Assembly: GCF_030252345.1 (NCBI RefSeq)
Contig: NZ_CP126980.1
Span: 519,501-583,500 of the forward strand
Reading direction: 5' to 3'
Source of the DNA: Actinoplanes oblitus
GTDB taxonomy: Bacteria > Actinomycetota > Actinomycetes > Mycobacteriales > Micromonosporaceae
DNA: 64,000 nucleotides
The position numbers and the translations under genes are program-made. The notes beneath the pieces are model-generated. The model did not search any database and was not told where the DNA came from. It worked only from the letters and a program-made list of their open reading frames with translations. This document shows positions 29,126-37,960 of this stretch, one piece after another. The first letter of the stretch is position 1. The number at the start of each line of letters is the position of its first letter.

Positions 29126-32100
29126 CTAAGGCGAGGCTGCACCCCGAGCCGCTGGTCTCGAGCCGAGGACAATGTCTTGCGTCCAGCCGCCCCGCCCGCT
29201 TGGGGTCCGCTTCGGGCATGTCTCCGCGTAGCACCGCCAGTACCATTTCCCGTTGCGTCGTCGGCGGAGGTCCACTCTAGAACTTCCGCATGCACCGCAT
29301 GGCGGCTGGCGGGAGAAGTCGGCGGAGTGTTCGTGCTCGAGGAGCTTGCGAGCGAAGTGTGCGCCACGCATCGCCACCATCACTTCGCGGGTCCAGCTCT
29401 GCGACAACACGTTTAGGCTTCCTAGCAGCGTCATCTGTTCGTCGATGACGACGATCTTCTGGTGCATTACGTTGACCTCGACGACGGTGTGAAGGACGGC
29501 GCGGAGGTCGGCCAAGAATTTCTGGTGCTTCGGCTCGCCCTGCGTCTTGTCGCCTGGGTCACGGACGAAAAGGGTGATGCGCACGCCCCGGTCGACAGCG
29601 TCTTGCAGCAGCGGCAAGACGGACTTGACCCGGTTGGTAGTCCAAGGCGCCCATAGCCAGATCGACTGCCGTGCAGCGGCAATGTGATCAGCGAAGACAT
29701 CAAAAAACGTCTGCTCGTCGTGGATGTCCTCGACACGGACATGCTCGGCCAGGAGCTCGGCTAACTCGCCAGTGAAAGATCCCGCAAGGTGCGCCAGATC
29801 GTCGTCTGGGGTCGACGTCGGAGCGACCAGATGATTGGCGTGGATTACCCGGGCACGCTTCGTCCGGATGAGTTCAGCGATGTATCCGAAGGGCGTTCCC
29901 ACCGCAGCGTCCTCGATACGTTTCCAGCTCCCGATCAGGTAGAGCCGGTGTTGGGTTCGAGTGATTGCCACGTTGAACAACCGGATCCCATCCCGCAGGA
30001 AGAGGTTCTTGGTGAGGCTGGCCTCGGCCATCCAGCGGGTGTCGTATTCGTCTTCAACCATGTCGAAGATGACGATCGGGAACTCGCGCCCCTGGAAACG
30101 GTGGGCTGTACCCACCTCGGTGACAAGGGAACTCCCAGTCTCGTGATCTCTGAGCGCTTCGAGTGTTGCTTCGACCTGCCGCCCGTACGGCGTCACGATG
30201 CCCGTTCGCTCCCCGCGGCTTTGGTGGAAGTCGGCCAGCACACGAGCAAGGAGTGCGCCGGCGGGCCACCAGCCCTTGAATGGCCCGTCGCTTCGCACAC
30301 GCCCTATCTCCCCAAGACCGTCGACATTCACCAGCAAGATCTCCGGGTCGCTCTCGACATGGGGCCGGACAGACTTGCCAGCTTTGAGGCGGCCATCGTA
30401 GGCAACCGCATTGGCCAGCCCCATGATCTGCGGTCCGAAGCGATGCTGCACATCGAGCATGGTGCAGCCGGGATGCCGGTCGGCGTCGTTCGCGGAGGTG
30501 ATCCCGCAATGCATGAATACGTCCGGAATCAGCCACTTCTGCACGTCAGATCGGTCCGTCTTGCTGACCTCTCTGTTGTCGATGATGGCACCGAGCTGCA
30601 TGAAATCGCCGAAGAGAACGGCTGCCTGGCCCGCGCGAGATACCGCGAGCAGCACCTCGGGAAGGTTCGCGGCGCCGACCTCGTCGACCAGCACGACGTC
30701 GTACGGTCCGTCCATGAGCGGTTTACTAATCCGGAGCCGGGCAAGGGTGGTCGCGACCAGGCGTGCGCTACGGATGATTTCGCCTTCAGCATCTCGGCTC
30801 AGCCGCGTGAATTGCTCCTGCACCTTGGCGTACTGGGCTTCGAGGCGCCCCCAGTCACCTTCGGAAGCGTTGAGCCGGGTGCGCAAGACACGCATCTGCG
30901 CATCGAGAGTCACCAGATTCCGACGGTCTGCGTCGGCGACGAATGCGCGCTGTGCGTCTGTCGGCGATGCGGCCTCTGCGGCGAGGAGACGCTGCTGGGC
31001 ACTGTCGCGACTGTCGGTGATCTCCTTGACCAAGGAAGCCGACCGTTCCAATTCCCGACGTGCCTCCAACAACGCCGTCTGAGCATCCCGGAGGTCCGAG
31101 CGACTGCAACCGGCAGTGGTCGTCAGCTGCTCCTTTCGGACCTCGAACCGGTGCTGTTGGCGCTTTACTAGATCTTTCGCCTCACGCGCCCGCAGAGTGG
31201 CTTCCTGCGCCCGCGCCACGGCCTGTTCCTGGTCGGCTGCCAGCTTCTTCAGCCGGCCGCGATCACGGATCCGCGGAAAACGACGAGTGCCTACGAGATC
31301 ACAGATTTCGGTGTCGATCAGGTCCGCCGCATGGCTAGCTTGCAGGCAGCGAGCAGCTTGACCGTCAGCGGCCGTAACGAGTTCCTCAATCTCTCGCTGG
31401 AGACGGTCGATCTCCGAGTAGGCCTGGCGAGCCGGCTCGAGAGCAAGCCACCGAGTCTCTGCATCGTCGTGAGCCGCTGTCGCGTCCGCTAACCGGAGCT
31501 GCGCGACACGACGAGCCTCCTGGCTCTTCGACAGGTCAGATGCCAGCTGAGGAACCGCGGCAGCGGCAGCCGCAGCACGCCTCGCACTGTGATAGGCGTC
31601 TGGATCGAAGCCATCAAGCTCTCGCTCCAGGCGAGCCAGTTCGCCTCGCTCTCTCCGGATCTCCACCAAGCGTTGCTCGATGCCGGCGCGTTCCTGACTG
31701 ACCGCCGTCAGCCGCCGCTCGACCAGCACCGGCAAACAAACCTCGGGGTGTTCGAGAACTTCGGGATGATGCGGTGGGCCGACCCGGAGCAGGTGGCCTT
31801 GACGATGTCGTTTGCTTTTCACCGCGCCGAGCAAAGCGTTGTCCACGGCGATGTTGGTCGCGGAGACGAGCAGGACCCTTTTGCCGTCGCGGACCAGCGC
31901 ATCTATCGCCTCGGTAAGTACGCGGGTTTTCCCGGTTCCGGGTGGGCCCCACACGAGATGGACTCCGCGCCCGCGACATGCTGCAAGGGCCGCGTCCTGG
32001 GCGGGAGTGAAGTCACTGACGTGCGGCGGATGGCTGGGCGCCGGAGTAAGCCGCCCTGCTGCAAGATCATGTGCCAGGCCGGCCTCTTTCAGCCCGGCGA

Positions 32101-32455
32101 TGCCCTCCTTGAGCTTGACGAGCAGCCGGGTGGGCGGCTGTTTGCTCTGCCAGAGTTGCGGCTCGGGCAGGTCGATGAACTCGGGAACCCGGAATCGAAC
32201 CGTCTCGCCTTCCTGCACAGCCTCAAGAACTGCGTACGACGGTCCGGCCTCAAGGCCGTCTGGGCCGGCCAGCCGAAGCGACTCAGTTTGATCGATGCCA
32301 GTAAACCGCAGGCCGCGTAGGTCTACTGAGTACCAGCCGGGTTCCGTTGGGCGCGCTCGGCCGAGCCGAAGCGGTCTGCCTACTCTGTTCGGCCCGCCTT
32401 CAGCGTTGATCCAAAATTCCAGTGCGCTACACACAAAGTCACGCCAGTCCGGCAA
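29126..32455 (-). CDS. SF1 helicase fused to PLD-type nuclease domain
   Basis: The product has 1109 residues. Walker A is VWGPPGTGKTRVL near residue 170, followed by a long coiled coil (about 250-520) rich in Arg/Glu/Leu. Then come motif II VVLVDEVGAANLPEVL (DEVG, near 590), LFGDFMQLGAI, and motif V/VI with HRFQGREFPIVIFD, as in Upf1-like SF1 helicases. The C-terminus has a single phospholipase-D motif (NVMHQKIVVIDEQMTLLGSL, near residue 998) and a zinc ribbon (CGACGSS, then CYAETCPKR). Only TTG 32455 is available as an upstream start, with GGGGGT 7 bases before it. It is not among the six core BREX-2 genes; I infer an accessory effector. Confidence 0.88.
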   Translation of the reverse strand: MPDWRDFVCSALEFWINAEGGPNRVGRPLRLGRARPTEPGWYSVDLRGLRFTGIDQTESLRLAGPDGLEAGPSYAVLEAVQEGETVRFRVPEFIDLPEPQLWQSKQPPTRLLVKLKEGIAGLKEAGLAHDLAAGRLTPAPSHPPHVSDFTPAQDAALAACRGRGVHLVWGPPGTGKTRVLTEAIDALVRDGKRVLLVSATNIAVDNALLGAVKSKRHRQGHLLRVGPPHHPEVLEHPEVCLPVLVERRLTAVSQERAGIEQRLVEIRRERGELARLERELDGFDPDAYHSARRAAAAAAAVPQLASDLSKSQEARRVAQLRLADATAAHDDAETRWLALEPARQAYSEIDRLQREIEELVTAADGQAARCLQASHAADLIDTEICDLVGTRRFPRIRDRGRLKKLAADQEQAVARAQEATLRAREAKDLVKRQQHRFEVRKEQLTTTAGCSRSDLRDAQTALLEARRELERSASLVKEITDSRDSAQQRLLAAEAASPTDAQRAFVADADRRNLVTLDAQMRVLRTRLNASEGDWGRLEAQYAKVQEQFTRLSRDAEGEIIRSARLVATTLARLRISKPLMDGPYDVVLVDEVGAANLPEVLLAVSRAGQAAVLFGDFMQLGAIIDNREVSKTDRSDVQKWLIPDVFMHCGITSANDADRHPGCTMLDVQHRFGPQIMGLANAVAYDGRLKAGKSVRPHVESDPEILLVNVDGLGEIGRVRSDGPFKGWWPAGALLARVLADFHQSRGERTGIVTPYGRQVEATLEALRDHETGSSLVTEVGTAHRFQGREFPIVIFDMVEDEYDTRWMAEASLTKNLFLRDGIRLFNVAITRTQHRLYLIGSWKRIEDAAVGTPFGYIAELIRTKRARVIHANHLVAPTSTPDDDLAHLAGSFTGELAELLAEHVRVEDIHDEQTFFDVFADHIAAARQSIWLWAPWTTNRVKSVLPLLQDAVDRGVRITLFVRDPGDKTQGEPKHQKFLADLRAVLHTVVEVNVMHQKIVVIDEQMTLLGSLNVLSQSWTREVMVAMRGAHFARKLLEHEHSADFSRQPPCGACGSSRVDLRRRRNGKWYWRCYAETCPKRTPSGRGGWTQDIVLGSRPAARGAASP

Positions 32456-32677
32456 GAACCGACCCCCATCGCCTCTACGCCACCCGCCGCGACACTACCT
32501 GGTGTAACCAGATGAGCACTAGCGTGTATCGATGGGAAGGATGGGTGACGCGCCAAGCAAAGCCGGCGAGAACAGGGTAGGCGTTGCCACCCAAATGAGC
32601 GGCTGTTAACTCACGTCGTCCGCAAGATCGGACGTTGCACCATAAGCGCTATTCCGCGCGCTGGCGGGCCGGCGACC
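32456..32677 (-). promoter_or_regulatory. Upstream region of the defence operon
   Basis: This 222-base gap lies between the excisionase-like gene and the helicase-PLD gene. It contains a small imperfect dyad, CTGGT-GTA-ACCAG, near 32499-32511. It should hold the operon promoter. No clear -10/-35 pair could be fixed. Confidence 0.4.
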
Positions 32678-33055
32678 TCACGGCCGCGGGAGCTCACCGG
32701 CTCGTCCGGCCAGGTCGCTGAGGTAGTCGGCCAGGTCGGCGTGTCGGATGCGCCGCAGCCGCCCCATCCTGACGCTGGCCAACCGGCCGTTCCTGATCAA
32801 GTCGTAGACCGTCGTGCGGCCGACCCTCAGCAGCTTGGCCGCCTCCTCGACGGTCAGCACCGGCGATTCCGCGTCCGCCTGGCGCGGCGCTGGCGGCGCA
32901 CCCGCCTCGGGCTGCACCGGTCGGGCCAGCAGCGCCGCGATTCGCAGCCGCTGGTCGAGGGTGAGCGATTCGGCGGCGGCAGCCAGCTGCTGTATCGCCC
33001 ACTCCACGTCATTGCCGGCCACCCGACCGAACCTAGTCAGGCCCGGAGCCGTCAT
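32678..33055 (-). CDS. Excisionase-like helix-turn-helix protein
   Basis: This 125-residue DNA-binding protein has a variable N-terminal half followed by an excisionase/MerR-like helix-turn-helix: LTVEEAAKLLRVGRTTVYDL, then GRLASVRMGRLRRIRHADL. Such genes accompany actinobacterial integrative elements, where the protein bends DNA to drive excision or acts as a repressor. It follows the integrase on the same strand after a 90-base gap with a strong hairpin, so it may be transcribed separately. No strong ribosome-binding site is seen before ATG 33055. Confidence 0.85.
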   Translation of the reverse strand: MTAPGLTRFGRVAGNDVEWAIQQLAAAAESLTLDQRLRIAALLARPVQPEAGAPPAPRQADAESPVLTVEEAAKLLRVGRTTVYDLIRNGRLASVRMGRLRRIRHADLADYLSDLAGRAGELPRP

Positions 33056-33100
33056 CGACAGGTGAACCCCTTGTGGGGGACCGCTCCCGGCTAATTGCTC

Positions 33101-33130
33101 GCCGAGGCTCCGCTTGGCCGGAGCCTCGGC
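33101..33130 (-). terminator. Hairpin between integrase and excisionase-like gene
   Basis: GCCGAGGCTCCG and CGGAGCCTCGGC form a perfect 12-base stem with a 6-base loop just after the integrase stop. No T run follows, so termination is likely but not certain. Confidence 0.7.
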
Positions 33131-33145
33131 GTGCCGGGGGCCGGC

Positions 33146-34563
33146 TCAGGCCGCGGTTCGTCGTTTGGCTTTGATGCGTTCGGCGACGGCTCCGGCGGCC
33201 TCGTGGTGGAGCTCCTTGGCGACGCTTTGGTAGGTGTCGCGGGTCAGGGTGGTGGTGGAGTGGCCGAGTTGTTCGGAGACGACTTTGATGTCGATGCCGG
33301 CTTCGAGAGCGATGGTGGCGGCGCCGTGGCGTAGGTCGTGCAGGCGGATGGGTGGGAAGCCGCCGCGTTTGATTAGGCGGCGGAAGCGCTGGGAGACCGA
33401 GTTGGGGTGCCAGGCTCGGGGCCGTCGGGGTGGACGAAGAACAGGCCGGTGTCGGGCCAGGTGGAGCCGGCGGCGAGTTGCCATTTCGCGCGTTGGGCTT
33501 TGTAGGTGGTGAAGAGGGCGACGGTGTCGGGGTCGAGGATGACGTCGCGGTTGCCGGCTTCGCTCTTGGGTTTCTTGTGGTGCAGCCGGTCGTCGCCGTG
33601 GATGGCGATCTGGTTGATGATGCTGATCTCGGCTTTGCGGAGGCGGACTTCGGCGTCGAGCAGGCCGCAGGTTTCGCCGCAGCGGGTGCCGCGGTAGGCC
33701 ATGAGGTGCAGCATCGGGTGTAGGTCGGGGGCGTGTTCGGCGGCGTAGTCGAGGAAGTCGGCGAGCAGTTCGTCGGTCCAGACCATGACCGGGCCGGGGA
33801 CTTCGCCGGTGGTCTTCCAGCGTTCGACGCGTTCGGGTTCCCAGACGATCGGCCGGACTCTGGGGTTCGAGGTCTTCACCAGGGCGGCCGGGTTGGGGAC
33901 GCCGGCGATGATGCCGTGCCGCAGCGCGTCGTTGAAGGCTTTGCGCAGGGTGGCGCGGATCCGGGATCGGGTGGCGGCGCCGGTGGGGCGGCGTCCGGCG
34001 ACGCTTTTGCGTACGGCCGGGTCGGGATCGTTCTTCTTCGCGAGCAGTTCCTCGTTGCGTTCCTTGATCTTGCGGACGAGGAGGTGGATGTGGTGCGGGC
34101 GGAGCTGGTCGAGGACGACGTCGCCGAGGTGCGGGATGAGATGCGTGGTGATGTTGCAGGCGTAGGTCCGGCGGGTGTTCTCGTCGACTTCGACGTCTTT
34201 GACCCAGCTCGCCAAGTATTCGGCGAGAGTGGGGACGCCGGCGAGCGGGCTGTCGGTGCGCAGCCGCTGCCGGACGGTCTCCAGGCCGGGTAGGACGCCG
34301 ATGGTGCGGCGGCTGTTCTGGATGAGGTCGGCGATCTCGGTCAGCTGCTTCTTGTTCTTCCCAGCGAGTCCGAGCAACTGCCGGACGTGGTCGATCTCGG
34401 CCTGAGCATCGTCGCGGTCGGCGAAGCCGGTGCTCGGCCGCAGCTGGCGGCGTTTCCCGTCGGTGGTCAGCGGAAGTTCGAGTTGGTAGGCCCATTGGCC
34501 GTAGGTGGCATCAAGTGGCAGCGGTCGTGCAGGATGAATTCCATGGACGGTCCTGGATTTCAT
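33146..34563 (-). pseudogene. Tyrosine-recombinase integrase, frameshifted
   Basis: The first 385 codons encode the N-terminal arm-type region (WAYQLELPLTTDGKRRQLRP), the SAM-like core-binding domain (VPTLAEYLASWVKDVEVDEN) and catalytic box I (MAYRGTRCGETCGL). The reading then shifts near 33411-33422 (PDGPEPG), and the rest continues in the next frame with RLHDLRHGAA, EQLGHSTTT and the tyrosine in LTRDTYQSVAKELHH. Adding one base there restores a full-length enzyme, so it is either a true one-base loss or a sequence error. The start, ATG 34563, overlaps the divergent WXG-like gene, and the first 20 residues look unlike usual relatives, suggesting a recombined 5' end. Confidence 0.85.
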
Positions 34564-34860
34564 GTCGACATCGAGTCACTGGAACAGGCCAGCGGTGGCA
34601 TCGCGCGCAGCGTCAATGATCAGGAGAAACGCCGGCTTGAGGATGTCTATGCCGGGCCGGAGGCATACGGGGACGTCAGTGTTCACCGGGCGATGAAGCA
34701 CTTCTGCGACCGCTGGAACGACGGGCTCGATCTGCTGGTCGAGGACGCAAAGAAGATCAGTGACATCCTCGGGCGAGCGGCGGCGGCCTATCGGGCCGTT
34801 GACAATGCCAATGCGGCAAGCCTTCGCGCTGACCCGGGGACGCAGGTCACCGGTGGCTGA
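34543..34860 (+). CDS. WXG-like partner of the secreted toxin
   Basis: The product has 105 residues. It is a small all-helical protein (VDIESLEQASGGIARSV, then RWNDGLDLLVEDAKKISDIL) of the size and helix pattern of ESX/WXG100 partners encoded directly before T7SS toxins. AGGA lies 8 bases before ATG 34543. Its stop overlaps the toxin start by 8 bases, implying coupled translation. The first 21 bases overlap the integrase gene on the other strand. A relic of this gene is found at 4724-4905. Its role as a secretion partner or chaperone is inferred from context. Confidence 0.7.
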   Translation: MDGPGFHVDIESLEQASGGIARSVNDQEKRRLEDVYAGPEAYGDVSVHRAMKHFCDRWNDGLDLLVEDAKKISDILGRAAAAYRAVDNANAASLRADPGTQVTGG

Positions 34861-36025
34861 GCTTGGCGAGACGCAGAGCGCGACGGAGCTCGTTCCGGGC
34901 AATCCTGCCACCGTCCGTGCCAATGTAGGTTCCCTTCGGGCCCGTGCGGCCGGCGCTGAATCAGCGGGTAATGGTCTGATCGATATCGACACCGGCGCCT
35001 GGGTCGGCAAGTCCGGCGACGCTTTCCGCGAGAAGTTCAGCTACGAACCCAACAAGTGGTACGACGCGGCCAACTCGCTACAGACCGCGTCTGATGCGCT
35101 GTCAACTTACGCCGATGTCCTGGAGTGGGCGCAGAAGCAGGCCGGAGAAGCGATCCGCCTCTGGGAGGAGGCTGAAGGGCGCACCAGCCAGGCCAAGCAG
35201 GAATACGACCAGGCAGTCGCGCAGGCGGCGCCCGGTCAGGGAGTCGCGCCGTTCGTCGATGCCGGCGAGCCGGGGCGACAAGCTGCGCGAGATGTCCTCA
35301 ACTACGCGCGAGAGCAGGTGAGTGGCGCTGGCAGCCAAGCGGCAAGCTTCCTGAACAACGAGGCGGCCGCAGCACCCCAGAAGTCATCCTGGCTCGATGA
35401 GGCAGGAGACCTCCTGAAGGACGTCGGTGCCGACGTGGTCAACATGCTGGCCTCGATGGGTAACGCGGTGATCCACCATCCGGGCGAGGTGGCGACGGCG
35501 GCAGCCGGCATCGGGCTGATGCTCCTGAGTTCCGGAGGCGAAGGACTCGGCGTGGCACTCGACGCGACCGGCGCAGGCGCCGTCGCCGGAGTTCCGCTCA
35601 ACGTCGTTTCGGCCGCAGGCCTGGCCGCAGGCGCCACCATGACGACGGCGGCCGGGGCATCGCTGATGCAGCATGCCGCAAGTGACGACGCGGTCTCGCC
35701 GGTGCAAGGCAGCCAACCACCACGAAGCGTTCCCCGCAAGACCGACCGGTTGAAAGAGCACCTCACCGAGAAGGATCTTGACGGCGCGCGGCGGGAACTT
35801 GATGGGGAAGTGGTGGCCCGCAAGTCGGACGGCACGCCGTGGGACCATGTCGACGAGGTCCGCAATGCCCAACGCGGCCTGATCAACCGAATTCGGCAGT
35901 TGAAACGCGAAGTCGGCGACGCTCGCCTGCCCGAAGAGCAGCGCTCCGCCGCACAGGATGAACTGGGCGAGGCCAGCCGACTGCTGGATCACTCCGAGCA
36001 GTTCGTACCGCGGGTCACCAACTGA
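34853..36025 (+). CDS. T7SS-type secreted polymorphic toxin (type 28-like C-terminus)
   Basis: The product has 390 residues. The N-terminal 150 are helical with a WxG-type turn (DTGAWVGKSGDAFREKF), as in putative T7SS-secreted proteins. A Gly/Ala-rich hydrophobic stretch follows at about 195-275 (AAAGIGLMLLSSGGEGLGVA). The C-terminal 100 residues (DGARRELDGEVVARKSDG, PWDHVDEVRNAQRGLINRIR, EASRLLDHSEQFVPR) resemble the polymorphic toxin type 28 domain, by recognition only. I chose GTG 34853 (VAELGETQS) with AGG upstream; longer in-frame starts lie inside the partner gene. An immunity gene follows 12 bases later. Confidence 0.75.
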   Translation: MAELGETQSATELVPGNPATVRANVGSLRARAAGAESAGNGLIDIDTGAWVGKSGDAFREKFSYEPNKWYDAANSLQTASDALSTYADVLEWAQKQAGEAIRLWEEAEGRTSQAKQEYDQAVAQAAPGQGVAPFVDAGEPGRQAARDVLNYAREQVSGAGSQAASFLNNEAAAAPQKSSWLDEAGDLLKDVGADVVNMLASMGNAVIHHPGEVATAAAGIGLMLLSSGGEGLGVALDATGAGAVAGVPLNVVSAAGLAAGATMTTAAGASLMQHAASDDAVSPVQGSQPPRSVPRKTDRLKEHLTEKDLDGARRELDGEVVARKSDGTPWDHVDEVRNAQRGLINRIRQLKREVGDARLPEEQRSAAQDELGEASRLLDHSEQFVPRVTN

Positions 36026-36037
36026 GAGGGAGATGCC

Positions 36038-36478
36038 ATGACCGACGTACGAGAGCAGTCCCTCGAAGAGATCGAAGGTGACGCCTGGGGCGATGCGCCG
36101 GCCGACGCCACCAAGCTCGTCGCCACGATTCATGAACTGCGCCGCAAACCGATCGGCTTGCTCGAGGTCGAGGACCTTCGAGTGCTGCTCGGCCAGCGGG
36201 AAGGTGTCCCGGTGTTGGTTCCGCGAGCACTGGACATCCTTGAGCGCGATCCGTTGACCGAGGGTGACTACTACCCGGGCGACTTACTGAACGCCGTCAT
36301 GAACCGCGTCCCGGCGGACTACTGGGCTGCCCATCCCGGCGAGTCGGCTCGCCTGCGTGTCTTGGTCGGCACGATCGACGTAGATGAAGTTGACGATGAC
36401 GAGCTGCGGGCCGATATCGCCGCGTTCCGCGAAGGAGGCACCTCGCAACCGCCGACGCCGTCGCCCGGTCTGCTCTGA
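36038..36478 (+). CDS. CdiI-like immunity protein
   Basis: This 146-residue acidic protein matches the contact-dependent-inhibition immunity family: SLEEIEGDAWGDAPADATKL, LRRKPIGLLEVEDLRVLLGQ, LVPRALDILERDPLTEGDYY, PGDLL. It should sit in the cytosol and neutralise the toxin encoded 12 bases upstream. GAGAGGGAG lies just before ATG 36038. A start-less copy persists at 9614-10051, so cells may once have carried two alleles. Pairing with this toxin is inferred from adjacency. Confidence 0.85.
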   Translation: MTDVREQSLEEIEGDAWGDAPADATKLVATIHELRRKPIGLLEVEDLRVLLGQREGVPVLVPRALDILERDPLTEGDYYPGDLLNAVMNRVPADYWAAHPGESARLRVLVGTIDVDEVDDDELRADIAAFREGGTSQPPTPSPGLL

Positions 36479-36679
36479 GACTGCTCGACGACGCTTGGTC
36501 ACCCGTGCGCAACAGCGGTCAGCGGCGCGCACGGACTGTCATTGGATCCGCCGCGCGGTGATCAGGCTGCTCCGTGTGTGGTCCGACGGCCGGAACGTCC
36601 CGGCCACGACGCTGCTGGTCAGCGGTGGGTGTTATCGGGTGCTGGTGGTCACTGCTGGTCAGGTAGCATGAGCACTCGC
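36479..36679. repeat. Direct repeat of tRNA upstream region (right copy)
   Basis: From about 36560 onward this is nearly identical to 10100-10218. It is non-coding and runs from the immunity stop to tRNA-Arg; CAGGTAGCATG about 20 bases before the tRNA could include its -10 box. Confidence 0.85.
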
Positions 36680-36755
36680 GCCCTCGTAGCTCAGGGGATA
36701 GAGCAACGGTTTCCTAAACCGCAGGTCGCAGGTTCGATTCCTGCCGGGGGCACCA
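36680..36755 (+). tRNA. tRNA-Arg (anticodon CCU), CCA encoded
   Basis: The acceptor stem is GCCCTCG with CGGGGGC (one G-U pair). The D-stem is GCTC/GAGC, the anticodon loop is TTCCTAA with CCT at 36713-36715, and the T-arm is GCAGG-TTCGATT-CCTGC. The discriminator A is at 36752 and CCA is encoded at 36753-36755. It reads AGG codons. Its 5' half is duplicated at 10219-10256, suggesting it is the integration site of the island to its left. Confidence 0.96.
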
Positions 36756-36758
36756 TGG

Positions 36759-37763
36759 TCAGTGAGCGCTGACCGCCACGGGCCGGGCCAGCGCCGCCCG
36801 CACGAAAGCCTCGATCACCGCATTGCTGGGATGAGGCGCGGCCGGCGTCAGGGCCGGCCCGGCCTGCCGGACCACCGCCGGTGGGTGCGCCGGCGAGACG
36901 ATGTCCCGGTTGTGGCCGACCCCCGGCACCACGTAAAACGTGCTGGGCACCCCCGCCGCCGCGAGCGCGTCGAACAACAGCTCGCTCTGCTGCAGCGGCA
37001 CCAGGCCGTCGTCCGTCCCGTGGATGATCAGGACCGGTGGTGCCGCCGTCGTCAGGCGGGCGATCGGGTTGGCCGCGGCGACCCGGTCCGGGCAGGTCAG
37101 GATCGGACAGCCCAGCAGGGAGGACTCCGGGGAGAGGGTCGAGGCGTGGCAGGCGTCCAGGTGGAACGCCCGGTTGAAGGAGGCGCAGGCGCCGGGCAGC
37201 ATGTGCGCGTCCAGCTGACCGAAGTCGATCGGGGCGTAGAGGTCCACCACGGCGCGCACGCCGGTGCCGGTGAAGCCGGCCATCAGCGCGGTCCAGCCGC
37301 CCGAGGAGTCGCCCAGCACGGCGATTCGGTCCGGATCGAACTCGTACCGGCCGGCGTGGGCGCGCAACCAGCGGATCGCCGCCTGCACGTCGTCCACCTG
37401 GGCCGGGAAGAGAGCTTGCCGGCTGGATCGGGTGGACACCCCGGCAACCGCGAAACCGTGCGCGGTGAAGTAGGGGACCAGCGCCGGGGCGTAACCCTTG
37501 CCGTCGTCGGCGAGCCAGCCGCTGCCGCCCATCACGATCAGCAGCGGGCGCGGGGTACTGACCGATTCCGCCGGGAGGTAGAGGTCGATCAGGTGGCCGC
37601 GGGTGCCGGCTGGCCGCGCGGGGGCGTAGGCCAGGTCACGGAACACCCGGGGCGGCGGGGCGGCCGCGGCGGTCGGTGGCGGGCCGGCGGCGACCAGCAC
37701 CGTCAGCGTGACGACGAGCGCCGCGGTCAGCGCCAGGAGTCGGGAAAGCGGTCGATTGTGCAT
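36759..37763 (-). CDS. Secreted alpha/beta hydrolase (esterase-like)
   Basis: The product has 334 residues. The N-terminus has a signal peptide (RLLALTAALVVTLTVLVAAG, then AAAAPPP). The mature part has an oxyanion-loop MGGSGW, nucleophile elbow GDSSGGW, acid HGTDDGLVP and catalytic His in VPGVGHNRD, as in BD-FAE/carboxylesterase-type hydrolases. It acts outside the cell on an unknown ester. ATG 37763 follows GGGGAG. Its stop lies 4 bases from the end of the convergent tRNA. Two Cys pairs (GACASF, CHAS, CPILTCPD) probably form disulfides. Confidence 0.88.
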   Translation of the reverse strand: MHNRPLSRLLALTAALVVTLTVLVAAGPPPTAAAAPPPRVFRDLAYAPARPAGTRGHLIDLYLPAESVSTPRPLLIVMGGSGWLADDGKGYAPALVPYFTAHGFAVAGVSTRSSRQALFPAQVDDVQAAIRWLRAHAGRYEFDPDRIAVLGDSSGGWTALMAGFTGTGVRAVVDLYAPIDFGQLDAHMLPGACASFNRAFHLDACHASTLSPESSLLGCPILTCPDRVAAANPIARLTTAAPPVLIIHGTDDGLVPLQQSELLFDALAAAGVPSTFYVVPGVGHNRDIVSPAHPPAVVRQAGPALTPAAPHPSNAVIEAFVRAALARPVAVSAH

Positions 37764-37960
37764 GAGGGCTCCCCGGCACGGATCCACGGTGTTGAGCCGA
37801 TGGTCACCTACGGTGACAACCCCACGATCCGCGATGCGGTTCGCGCACGGAATCCCCCGGGCCGGTTACCCCATTTCGACGTACGCGTGAAGCGGCTCAC
37901 CGAAATGTGCGGCGCCAGTGGTGGAACGGTTGATCCGGTAGCGGCATTACTGTGTGCGAC
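37764..37960. promoter_or_regulatory. Divergent intergenic region, esterase/TetR
   Basis: 197 non-coding bases separate the leftward esterase and the rightward TetR gene and must hold both promoters. No long dyad was seen. Confidence 0.4.

Noticed and set aside
10854..32455. DISARM system, because of helicase, methyltransferase and PLD domains
   Set aside because: DrmA/DrmB (DUF1998) signatures are absent, while PglW, PglY, PglZ and BrxD are all clear.
33405..33425. Programmed frameshifting in the integrase
   Set aside because: No slippery heptamer or following structure is visible, and a plain one-base loss explains the break.
36560..36715. A conserved peptide shared by both tRNA upstream regions
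   Set aside because: The match is DNA-level duplication of a non-coding spacer; there is no start signal and the frames are not independently conserved.
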